Assembly (NCBI GenBank): GCA_964528035.1
Contig: CAZGQY010000139.1
Coordinates: 1-11,292, forward strand
Length of the DNA stretch: 11,292 bases
Direction: 5' to 3'
Origin: CAZGQY01 sp964528035
GTDB lineage: Bacteria > Pseudomonadota > Gammaproteobacteria > Methylococcales > UBA1147
This document shows, one piece after another, positions 1-5,749 of the stretch. A program made the translations under genes and the position numbers. A model generated the notes under the pieces. That model was not told the DNA's origin. It saw nothing but the letters and a program-made list of their open reading frames with translations, and searched no databases. Every line of letters starts with the position of its first letter. Within the stretch, counting starts at the first letter, position 1.

Positions 1-86
1 GCGTAGCCCTGCTATGCGCCTGTTGCTACGCCTTGAAGACAAACAATAATCCTGCTTCGCATATTATTAAAACCTCGCACCTTAGA
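1..86. repeat. Right part of a dispersed palindromic repeat (copy A, cut by window edge)
   Basis: Positions 2-55 are identical to 9132-9185, and positions 56-78 are identical to 9193-9215. The only difference in this core is a 7-bp stretch (9186-9192) missing here. Similarity fades at the outer end, where this copy has CACCTTAG and the other has CTCCTAAG. The left arm of the palindrome would lie before the window. The remaining stretch to the first gene (87-288) shows no ORF, RNA gene or clear promoter that I can support. Confidence 0.85.
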
Positions 87-288
87 CAATGGCGATGGGG
101 TATTTGTTATCGATGGGCGTTGAGTGCACAATACAGGATGCATATGGTTTAGTTTGTTTTCGCCTGGGTCGGTGATTATATAGTAATTCTTTATCCGAAT
201 TTATTTGAAGGCCAGCGTCCTAATCGTCAAGCTCGCTGAATAGAAATGAAACACATTAAACTAAACTATTGATAGTAAGGACTGTTAC

Positions 289-1227
289 GTGGAATTGCCA
301 GAATACGCAAGCAAGATTGAATTAGAACCGGTATTGATTACAGGCTATTTTAATAATTTGGGAATTAAGCTCTCTCAGCTTTGTTTTATGAGTCTGTTGC
401 TCGCGTTGATAGGATGCTCGTTTATAGGCGGTGGGCAGATTCCTTCAGTTACTCAGGCACCCACACATGTGTATTATCCAGGAAAGTTCGTCTGGTTTGA
501 TCTGCTGACAGATGATCCGATTAAGGCGAAAAATTTTTACGGTGAACTGTTTGGCTGGGAGTTTCAATCTGTACAGAATTCTACGTATATAATAATTAAA
601 AATCGCTCCAAACCGATTGCTGGAATGGTGTCTTTGAATGTCGAAAATGCTCGCCTGGATAGTGGTCGATGGTTGGCTTCATTATCAGTCAAAAACGTTG
701 ATCAGGCTGCTGAGTTTGTCCGCACTCATGGAGGCTTAATCCATGAAACCCCTCAAACTCTTGAATTCAGAGGGCGAATGGCTATAGTGAGTGATCCACA
801 GGATGCCCAACTGGTCTTGTTGCATTCTAAAACAGGTGATCCAATTGATAAACAAACGACAGAACATAATGAATGGTTATGGATCGAATTGTGGACAAAT
901 GACAAACAATCAGCAATTCGTTTCTACGAATTATTAGCGGGTTATACTCATGAATCGATCAATGATGGTGTAACAGGTCGATACGATGTGTTAAAAAGCG
1001 GCATGATACCTCGTGCGGGTGTTGCGGAGATTTCCGCAAATAGTGTTGAGCCAGTTTGGTTGGCATATATTCGAGTAAAGGATCCGGTTGCCATGACTAA
1101 ACGGGTGCGGAAACTCGGAGGACGAGTCATATTAGAGCCCACGAAAAAATTTGAAAATGCCAACATTGCAATCGTGGCAGACCCGGACGGAGCCGTATTT
1201 GCAATGCAAAAATGGTCGGGTCGTTAA
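289..1227 (+). CDS. Two-domain VOC (glyoxalase-fold) family lipoprotein
   Basis: This is a predicted lipoprotein carrying two vicinal-oxygen-chelate (glyoxalase/bleomycin-resistance) domains. A hydrophobic segment ends in the lipobox LIGC, with Cys43 as the lipidation site and Ser at +2, which suggests the outer membrane. Domain 1 spans about residues 65-180 and opens with GKFVWFDLLTDDP then FYGELFGWEF. Domain 2 spans about 195-308 and opens with NEWLWIELWTND then FYELLAG. Each ends in the usual pattern of a DP turn followed by a short hydrophobic strand (IVSDPQDAQLVLL, IVADPDGAVFAM). I see no convincing His/Glu metal ligands, so it may be a binding protein rather than a metalloenzyme; substrate unknown. 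The GTG start is chosen because AAGGA lies 7 bases upstream. It gives an unusually long 23-residue leader before the signal peptide; a TTG at 358 would give a typical 20-residue one but lacks a good ribosome site. The next gene begins just after its stop. Confidence 0.85.
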   Translation: MELPEYASKIELEPVLITGYFNNLGIKLSQLCFMSLLLALIGCSFIGGGQIPSVTQAPTHVYYPGKFVWFDLLTDDPIKAKNFYGELFGWEFQSVQNSTYIIIKNRSKPIAGMVSLNVENARLDSGRWLASLSVKNVDQAAEFVRTHGGLIHETPQTLEFRGRMAIVSDPQDAQLVLLHSKTGDPIDKQTTEHNEWLWIELWTNDKQSAIRFYELLAGYTHESINDGVTGRYDVLKSGMIPRAGVAEISANSVEPVWLAYIRVKDPVAMTKRVRKLGGRVILEPTKKFENANIAIVADPDGAVFAMQKWSGR

Positions 1228-1240
1228 GGTGGGTTCAAAA

Positions 1241-1549
1241 TTGAAAACCTCGATAATTATTGCAGTTCTACTGTCTGTGAATGCAATCTTTGTAATTGGC
1301 TGCGCAGTTCCCCGGAAGGCATACAGACAAGTCTATGGTCAGGGGCCTTGGGATGATGATTATGAACCGGGTTATTTTGATCATCATTTAGCCGTGGATC
1401 GATTTAATCCGGGTACCGATGGTGCACTTTTTACACTACCTGTATCGAATATTGGACGTCCTCCACCTGTTCCGACGCTGATACCGGGAGTACCGGATAT
1501 TCCGGAAATACAGGATGAACCGAGTGTGCTTTTGGAGTCGGTGGATTAA
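1241..1549 (+). CDS. Small proline-rich lipoprotein, unknown function
   Basis: A short protein of about 102 residues. Its N-terminus is a lipoprotein signal (MKTSIIIAVLLSVNAIF followed by VIGC) with lipidation at Cys21 and Ala at +2, which suggests the outer membrane. The mature part is acidic, with a WDDDYEPGYFDHH segment, then proline-rich (RPPPVPTLIPGVPDIPEI). I do not recognise a family. TTG at 1241 is preferred because AAGGTGGG lies about 8 bases upstream. GTG at 1229 is in frame and would add four residues, but it overlaps that ribosome site. The start lies only 13 bases after the stop of the VOC lipoprotein gene, so the two are almost certainly co-transcribed and probably translationally coupled. 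The signal peptide supports this being a real gene; its role is unknown. Confidence 0.7.
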   Translation: MKTSIIIAVLLSVNAIFVIGCAVPRKAYRQVYGQGPWDDDYEPGYFDHHLAVDRFNPGTDGALFTLPVSNIGRPPPVPTLIPGVPDIPEIQDEPSVLLESVD

Positions 1550-1569
1550 ATATATTTGCGGCAAAATAA

Positions 1570-1605
1570 TTGGGTGTGGATATTATATCCACCAGAAAGC
1601 CCCAA
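1570..1605. terminator. Possible weak bidirectional terminator hairpin
   Basis: A perfect 7-bp stem GTGGATA/TATCCAC (1576-1592, 3-base loop) is nested in an outer TTGGG/CCCAA pairing (1570-1574 with 1601-1605). It lies between two convergent genes, the small lipoprotein and vapC, where a terminator is expected. No proper T-run follows on either strand, so the call is tentative. Confidence 0.3.
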
Positions 1606-1633
1606 ATATTTCAAATTATAGGAAAATATACCC

Positions 1634-2068
1634 TCATCTTTTATCAAGTGGATTAATATGCCTGACACTCGGAAACCGTTTGAAATCATGATCAGCAGAA
1701 TAAATTTCGCAGCCCATTTCGATAGCGAGGGCGGCGATGTGTGCATCAGAAGTTAAGTTTCCAGCAGTGCCAGTGGAGTGAAGGATTTGCTTTAAAATTG
1801 GCCAGTGGTTTTCTCCGGGGGTGATTAATTTAACGTGTGGCTGGATTAGCCAGGATTCAATATATGCAATTGCTTGGGGCGGAGAAAGCGGTGTTTGGAA
1901 AATATTATGATGAGTGGTGATTCGAAGGAAAGCTAGCACAACAATCCAGGGTAAACCAACTGCGGAATCCCCAGATAGTGTTTTTTCAAACCATTTTTTT
2001 GCCACTTTATGGTGTGGCGAGTCTGCGTTTACTGCGTAGATTAGAAGATTCGCATCAATCAGAATCAT
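1634..2068 (-). CDS. vapC: VapC-type PIN-domain ribonuclease toxin
   Basis: This is the toxin of a type II toxin-antitoxin pair, a PIN-domain endoribonuclease expected to cleave RNA when freed from its antitoxin. The 144 residues fit the family. The first acidic residue is Asp5 in MILIDANLLIYA; the later ones are Asp108 in SDAHIAALA and Asp126/Asp128 in SADHDF, followed by the family's closing FPSVRHINPL. The sequence resembles the VapC subgroup with a VLAFLR motif, here at residues 44-49, in which the glutamate usual at this place in other VapC proteins is replaced by alanine (Ala46). Its ATG overlaps the TGA of the upstream antitoxin gene as ATGA, typical of coupled antitoxin-toxin operons. 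Whether it is toxic, and its RNA target, cannot be read from the sequence. Confidence 0.88.
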   Translation of the reverse strand: MILIDANLLIYAVNADSPHHKVAKKWFEKTLSGDSAVGLPWIVVLAFLRITTHHNIFQTPLSPPQAIAYIESWLIQPHVKLITPGENHWPILKQILHSTGTAGNLTSDAHIAALAIEMGCEIYSADHDFKRFPSVRHINPLDKR

Positions 2069-2334
2069 TTTCTTAACTGAAGTTTTCTAATGATTTCATC
2101 ATTCTCAAGGGTATCTGCAATCTGTAGAGCTTGATCGATATCTATATTGGCTGACGCGGAGCCCATTCGGACTGGTTTTAAACTGTAAGATTTTGCTTGC
2201 CGAGGCATATTAGTCGTTGTTAGTCCGACCAGAAGTATTTCATTTACTGTGTCTTTGAATGACTTTCCCGATTGAAATGCCTGTTTCTTGAGTGCTTCTG
2301 CAATATCGTCACGAAGTGTTAGTGTAGTTCTCAT
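2065..2334 (-). CDS. vapB: VapB-type ribbon-helix-helix antitoxin
   Basis: A small antitoxin of about 89 residues lying directly upstream of the PIN toxin, with a 4-base overlap. The N-terminus MRTTLTLRDDIAEALKKQA followed by SFKDTVNEILLVGL has the strand-helix-helix pattern of ribbon-helix-helix DNA-binding proteins. The charged C-terminal part (about residues 45-89) would wrap the toxin. The pair is expected to repress its own promoter. I chose the ATG at 2334 because RHH antitoxins of this type normally begin MRTTL. Two further ATGs at 2346 and 2343 would add four residues (MMPI), and no clear Shine-Dalgarno site decides between them. The specific VapB name follows from the partner; the general antitoxin call is firmer. 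Confidence 0.82.
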   Translation of the reverse strand: MRTTLTLRDDIAEALKKQAFQSGKSFKDTVNEILLVGLTTTNMPRQAKSYSLKPVRMGSASANIDIDQALQIADTLENDEIIRKLQLRK

Positions 2335-2366
2335 AATTGGCATCATAGCACAAAGAAAATAGCATC

Positions 2367-2380
2367 AATACATCAGTATT
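2367..2380. promoter_or_regulatory. Inverted repeat upstream of vapB, possible antitoxin operator
   Basis: AATAC and GTATT form a perfect 5-bp inverted repeat with a 4-base spacer, 33 bases upstream of the chosen vapB start. RHH antitoxins bind short inverted repeats in their own promoters, so the position fits autoregulation. The repeat is short and could be chance in AT-rich DNA. Confidence 0.25.
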
Positions 2381-2409
2381 TTAGAAGATTGAGATGATTT
2401 TATTAACTG

Positions 2410-2431
2410 GGCTATTCTTATGGCTATTCTT
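2410..2431. repeat. Short tandem direct repeat in divergent intergenic region
   Basis: GGCTATTCTT occurs twice, at 2410-2419 and 2422-2431, with a 12-base period, between the divergent vapB and DUF411 genes. It could be a regulator site or chance. Confidence 0.35.
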
Positions 2432-2485
2432 TAGTTAGGTGAGATTTTCCAACTATTGTATTTAGCGGATGGAAAATTGGGTGTC

Positions 2486-2514
2486 TTGGCCGGGTATTAA
2501 GTAGAAGATATACT
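2486..2514 (+). promoter_or_regulatory. Predicted sigma70-type promoter of the DUF411 gene
   Basis: TTGGCC (2486-2491) and TATACT (2509-2514) are separated by exactly 17 bases. The -10 element matches TATAAT at five of six positions and the -35 matches TTGACA at four of six. The start point would be near 2521, leaving an untranslated leader of about 40 bases. The 17-base spacing argues against a MerR/CueR-type promoter, which normally has 19-20. Confidence 0.55.
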
Positions 2515-2561
2515 AAACAAAGGCTTCGTGTATTTTTTATTTAGAGAAAAAGGGAGAGACT

Positions 2562-3047
2562 ATGAAATATTTTTTAACAGTGATTTTGGCGAACTTTGTG
2601 ATACTGGGTGCGGTGCCAGTGCAGGCGGAAAGTATTTGGAATAAAAATTTGCCAAATATGGCAGCGACTGTTCCGATGACTGTATACCGAAGCCCAAGTT
2701 GCGGGTGTTGCGGTATATGGCTGGAGCATATGAAAAAGCATAACTTCGAAATTAACGACGTTAAAACCAATGATGTGCAATCAATAAAACAAAAATACGG
2801 TATAAAAGGTGAGCTTGCTTCCTGTCATACTGCGTTAGTGGGTGGTTACCTGGTTGAGGGGCATGTGCCCGCTGAAGACATTCATACTTTGTTGAAAGAA
2901 CAGCCCAAAATTCTTGGCTTGTCGGTTCCTGGAATGCCGCATGGAACACCCGGTATGGAGATGAGTGGTCAAAGGCACCCTTTTTCTGTTATTTCATTTG
3001 ACAAAAATGGTGAGCAAAAAGTGTTCAGGGACTATTCGTTTTATTGA
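2562..3047 (+). CDS. Exported DUF411-family protein, probable metal-binding
   Basis: A 161-residue protein with a clear Sec signal peptide (residues 1-22, ending VQA, cleavage before Glu23), so the mature protein is periplasmic or secreted. The rest is a DUF411 domain: a strand TVYRSPSCGCCGIW with cysteines at 47, 49 and 50, a downstream ASCHTA with Cys88-His89, then GYLVEGHVPAEDI and a Met/His-rich GMPHGTPGMEM at about 123-134. The clustered Cys, His and Met residues suggest soft-metal binding, and family members are often found near copper-resistance genes. No copper gene is nearby here, so the copper link is inference. The start is supported by GGGAGAG a few bases upstream and by the promoter at 2486-2514. 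It appears to be a single-gene unit, convergent with the UbiB-like gene; positions 3048-3167 hold nothing recognisable. Confidence 0.88.
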   Translation: MKYFLTVILANFVILGAVPVQAESIWNKNLPNMAATVPMTVYRSPSCGCCGIWLEHMKKHNFEINDVKTNDVQSIKQKYGIKGELASCHTALVGGYLVEGHVPAEDIHTLLKEQPKILGLSVPGMPHGTPGMEMSGQRHPFSVISFDKNGEQKVFRDYSFY

Positions 3048-3167
3048 AAGAAGGTGTGTTAGGATTTTGCCTGAAAATAGCGAGTTTGCTGTGGTAATAT
3101 TTATATCCTTCTATTCCGTTATACACCATCCAGGTTACAGAATATCGGACAAAGGGAAGGTTGGTAT

Positions 3168-4853
3168 TTAGCTTTTGTCATGCCCACCTTTCCAAATGGA
3201 GACCATTAGCCAAATTCCACCAATACCTGCGCCCAAAAATCCCAATAGGCCGAATGCGGGGAGCCCGAACAACGTAGGTCCTCCGCTGACGGTCATTACG
3301 ATGGAGGAGCCTATGATCAAAGCGGATGTGATCAAGCCTACAGTCAGACGACTTGCGGCTCTGTCGAGCTGCAGGCCGAGGCGATTTAGGCGCATTATAT
3401 CGATGTTTATTTTAACCGCGCCGCTACGCAGCGCTCGGAGCAATCGGCGTAAATCTTCCGGGAGACTCGTAAGGATATCAGAAATACCAATAACGCTGCG
3501 CCAGCCGCGTTTCGCCAGTTCGTCGGGTCGGTACCGATTTAGCATGGCTTTTTCAATAAACGGTGTGGCCTGAGAAACCAGATCAAATTCCGGATCTAAC
3601 TGGCGTCCGATACCGTCCAGTGTGATTAGTGTTTTGAACAGCATGGTTAGATCAGGAGGCATGGATAATTGGTGATTTCTTATCAAGCGAGTCAGGTCGA
3701 AAAGTATCCCTGATAAATTAAGTTGTTTAATCGGAACACCGTGGTAAGTATCAATTAATTGATCAACATCCGGGCCTAAAATGGAAGCCTCTACGTAGGT
3801 GTCTCCGGCCCAATCCTGAAGAACGTCGACAACTCGATAGGAATCGCGAATGATGGTTGCATGTAAGAGGTCAATGACCTGGGTTCTGCGCATATCTGAT
3901 AATCGACCTGTCATTCCGAAATCGATAAATGAAATTCGGTTATCCGACAAGTAGATAATATTGCCTGGGTGTGGGTCTGCATGGAAAAAGCCATCGATCA
4001 GTACCATCTTGAGTAGTGCGTCGGTACCTCGTTGAGCTAAAATTTTTCTATCGAGTCCGGCGCTATCCAGCAGATCCAGGTTTCTCCCCGGAATCCCGTC
4101 AATATATTCCTGTACATTAATTCGTTCACCGACCCATGCCCAATAGATTTTAGGTATAACGACGTCGGCAGAGTCTTTGAAGTTGACCGCCATTCTTTCT
4201 GTATTTCGAGATTCAGTGGCAAGATCCAGTTCACGATGTAGAGACATTGTAAACTGTCGTACGACTTCTTTAGGATGATACCGATGTAACTCTGCTATTT
4301 CGGATTCGGCAACTGTTGCCAGTCGATCCATCAGGCGTAAATCAGCCTCGATGATTTTTCGGATACCTGGACGTCGTATTTTTATAATCACAGGTTCGCC
4401 ACTTTTTAATTGTGCTCTGTGTACCTGGGCAATTGACGCTGCGGCCAGTGGCTGTTTTTCGAATGTTGCAAACAGTTCATCTATCGGAGCGCCCAAGTCT
4501 TCTTCAAGCTGATGGGCTAAGTCCGAAAAGGCTAATGCGGGAACCTGATCCTGAAGTTTTTCGAATTCGTTGATCCATTCAGGTGGAAACAAATCGACTC
4601 GTGTTGCCAGAACCTGACCGAGTTTTACGAAAGTTGGGCCCATTTCCTCGAATGCCCGGCGAACCCGCTGGGGAGGTTCTAAACGAGTAAATTCCTCTGC
4701 ATTGGTCCAGCGGAGCACTTTGCCGGTTCGTTCAACAACATGGCCCATTCCGGCGCGCTTGACGATATCGCCAAATCCGTAACGGATCATAATTGACGCA
4801 AGATCCTGCAGTCGTCCGATGTCGCGAACTGCGGTTAGAGCTTCCCAAAGCAT
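3168..4853 (-). CDS. UbiB/AarF (ABC1/ADCK) family atypical kinase
   Basis: A 561-residue member of the UbiB/ABC1/ADCK family, atypical kinase-like ATPases linked in bacteria to ubiquinone synthesis or lipid homeostasis. The family marks are in order: the KxGQ motif FVKLGQVLATR (Lys77, Gln80), the alanine-rich loop AAASIAQVH (137-145) that replaces the normal kinase P-loop, the lysine strand VIIKIRRPG (Lys158), the catalytic loop FFHADPHPGNI (289-299) and the metal-binding FIDFG (Asp311). Two C-terminal membrane helices (about 504-522 and 527-555) anchor it in the inner membrane, as in UbiB. The gene stands alone, away from ubiE and ubiJ, which usually flank true ubiB; it may therefore be a paralogue, so no symbol is given. 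The ATG is chosen for the fit to the family's N-terminus; no clear Shine-Dalgarno precedes it. Confidence 0.93.
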   Translation of the reverse strand: MLWEALTAVRDIGRLQDLASIMIRYGFGDIVKRAGMGHVVERTGKVLRWTNAEEFTRLEPPQRVRRAFEEMGPTFVKLGQVLATRVDLFPPEWINEFEKLQDQVPALAFSDLAHQLEEDLGAPIDELFATFEKQPLAAASIAQVHRAQLKSGEPVIIKIRRPGIRKIIEADLRLMDRLATVAESEIAELHRYHPKEVVRQFTMSLHRELDLATESRNTERMAVNFKDSADVVIPKIYWAWVGERINVQEYIDGIPGRNLDLLDSAGLDRKILAQRGTDALLKMVLIDGFFHADPHPGNIIYLSDNRISFIDFGMTGRLSDMRRTQVIDLLHATIIRDSYRVVDVLQDWAGDTYVEASILGPDVDQLIDTYHGVPIKQLNLSGILFDLTRLIRNHQLSMPPDLTMLFKTLITLDGIGRQLDPEFDLVSQATPFIEKAMLNRYRPDELAKRGWRSVIGISDILTSLPEDLRRLLRALRSGAVKINIDIMRLNRLGLQLDRAASRLTVGLITSALIIGSSIVMTVSGGPTLFGLPAFGLLGFLGAGIGGIWLMVSIWKGGHDKS

Positions 4854-4871
4854 AAAGTCAGAATTTTTTGT

Positions 4872-4886
4872 TTAGAGATACTCTAA
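4872..4886. promoter_or_regulatory. Perfect short palindrome upstream of the ubiB-like gene
   Basis: TTAGAG and CTCTAA form a perfect 6-bp inverted repeat with a 3-base centre, 18 bases before the start codon of the minus-strand UbiB-like gene. It could be an operator or an mRNA leader hairpin near the ribosome site, which otherwise lacks a good Shine-Dalgarno. No family is recognised. Confidence 0.3.
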
Positions 4887-4893
4887 TAATAGA

Positions 4894-4915
4894 CCGAATA
4901 TTTTTGGCGATTCGG
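4894..4915. other. Second inverted repeat in the same divergent intergenic region
   Basis: CCGAAT and ATTCGG pair perfectly over 6 bp around a 10-base loop. It lies 7 bases beyond the palindrome at 4872-4886, between the divergent UbiB-like and DUF4136 genes. The rest of this AT-rich region (to 5106) shows no convincing -35/-10 pair. Confidence 0.25.
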
Positions 4916-5106
4916 GAGTGGAAATCCATATTTTAGGGGGTTTTAGCTTTTGTATCCGAACTATTTGCCATTATTTAGTCCATATTGGGAATTATGACTA
5001 TTAGAATAGGTCAATATGACGGATATTTTTGATTCTAAAAATTGTAGAATAGGGGGCATTTCAGTCTGATGGTTGGGTATTGTCGAATATTATTGAGGAG
5101 TTAGTG

Positions 5107-5682
5107 ATGAGTGCGAAATATAATCGATCCCGAGTTGGGATATTAGTTTTTGGATTGCTGGTGTTTTTGCAGGCTTGTGGGACATCAAGGCCGATGGTTC
5201 GTTCGGAGTTTGATAAAGGCGTTGACTTTAGTCGATACCAATCGTTTGGTTTTTTCAAAGATTTGGCAACCGATGATGGGTATGAATCGTTAACCACAAA
5301 ATATCTTAAGGCGGCTGTTATTCGGCAGATGGTAGGACTCGGTTACAGCTATATGCAAGCCGATGCCGATTTATTAGTTAATTTCAAAATAAAACTAAAA
5401 GATAAGCAGGTGGTGCGGACAAGCGGCTATCCTGGAGGATATTACGGCTACAGAGGAGGGTACTACGGTGCCTGGGGAGGATATAACGATACCTATACGT
5501 ATGACTATACGGAAGGAACGTTGAATATTGATGTGGTGGATCGTGTTCGCAAGCAAATGATTTGGGAAGGTATTGCCGTCGGTAGGGTCAATCAGAAGGA
5601 TTTGGATAATCAGGAGCAAAAAATTGGGAATGCGGTTGCGCAGATATACGAACAGTTTCCTCTTAGGAATATACCGAAGTAG
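5107..5682 (+). CDS. DUF4136 family lipoprotein with Gly/Tyr-rich insert
   Basis: A 191-residue predicted outer-membrane lipoprotein: signal residues 1-23, lipobox LQAC with Cys24, Gly at +2. The mature part fits the DUF4136 pattern: an early DFSRYQSFGFF segment, a helix KAAVIRQMVGLGY, ADADLLVNFKIKLKDK, then GTLNIDVVDRVRKQMIWEGIA and a C-terminal helix (QKIGNAVAQIYEQFP). Between these, residues 107-134 form a Gly/Tyr-rich stretch with repeated GGYY units, common in this family and probably a flexible surface loop. Function is unknown; members are presumed envelope proteins. The ATG at 5107 is chosen because GAGGAG lies 6 bases upstream and it gives a compact signal peptide; a TTG at 5080 is in frame but lacks a ribosome site. 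The FAD oxidoreductase gene follows after 67 bases and could share the transcript. Confidence 0.87.
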   Translation: MSAKYNRSRVGILVFGLLVFLQACGTSRPMVRSEFDKGVDFSRYQSFGFFKDLATDDGYESLTTKYLKAAVIRQMVGLGYSYMQADADLLVNFKIKLKDKQVVRTSGYPGGYYGYRGGYYGAWGGYNDTYTYDYTEGTLNIDVVDRVRKQMIWEGIAVGRVNQKDLDNQEQKIGNAVAQIYEQFPLRNIPK

Positions 5683-5749
5683 TCGGTTTACTGTCCTGAT
5701 TGTCGCTTAAATAAGGATGGTTGAACTGGATAATAGTGAATAGTGGTAC

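Noticed and set aside
2065..3047. Idea that DUF411 and the toxin-antitoxin pair form one functional unit
   Set aside because: They are divergent, and the DUF411 gene has its own promoter. Nothing links them.
5080..5106. Upstream TTG start for the DUF4136 lipoprotein
   Set aside because: The GAGGAG ribosome site lies at 5095-5100, inside the extra segment, and points to the ATG at 5107.
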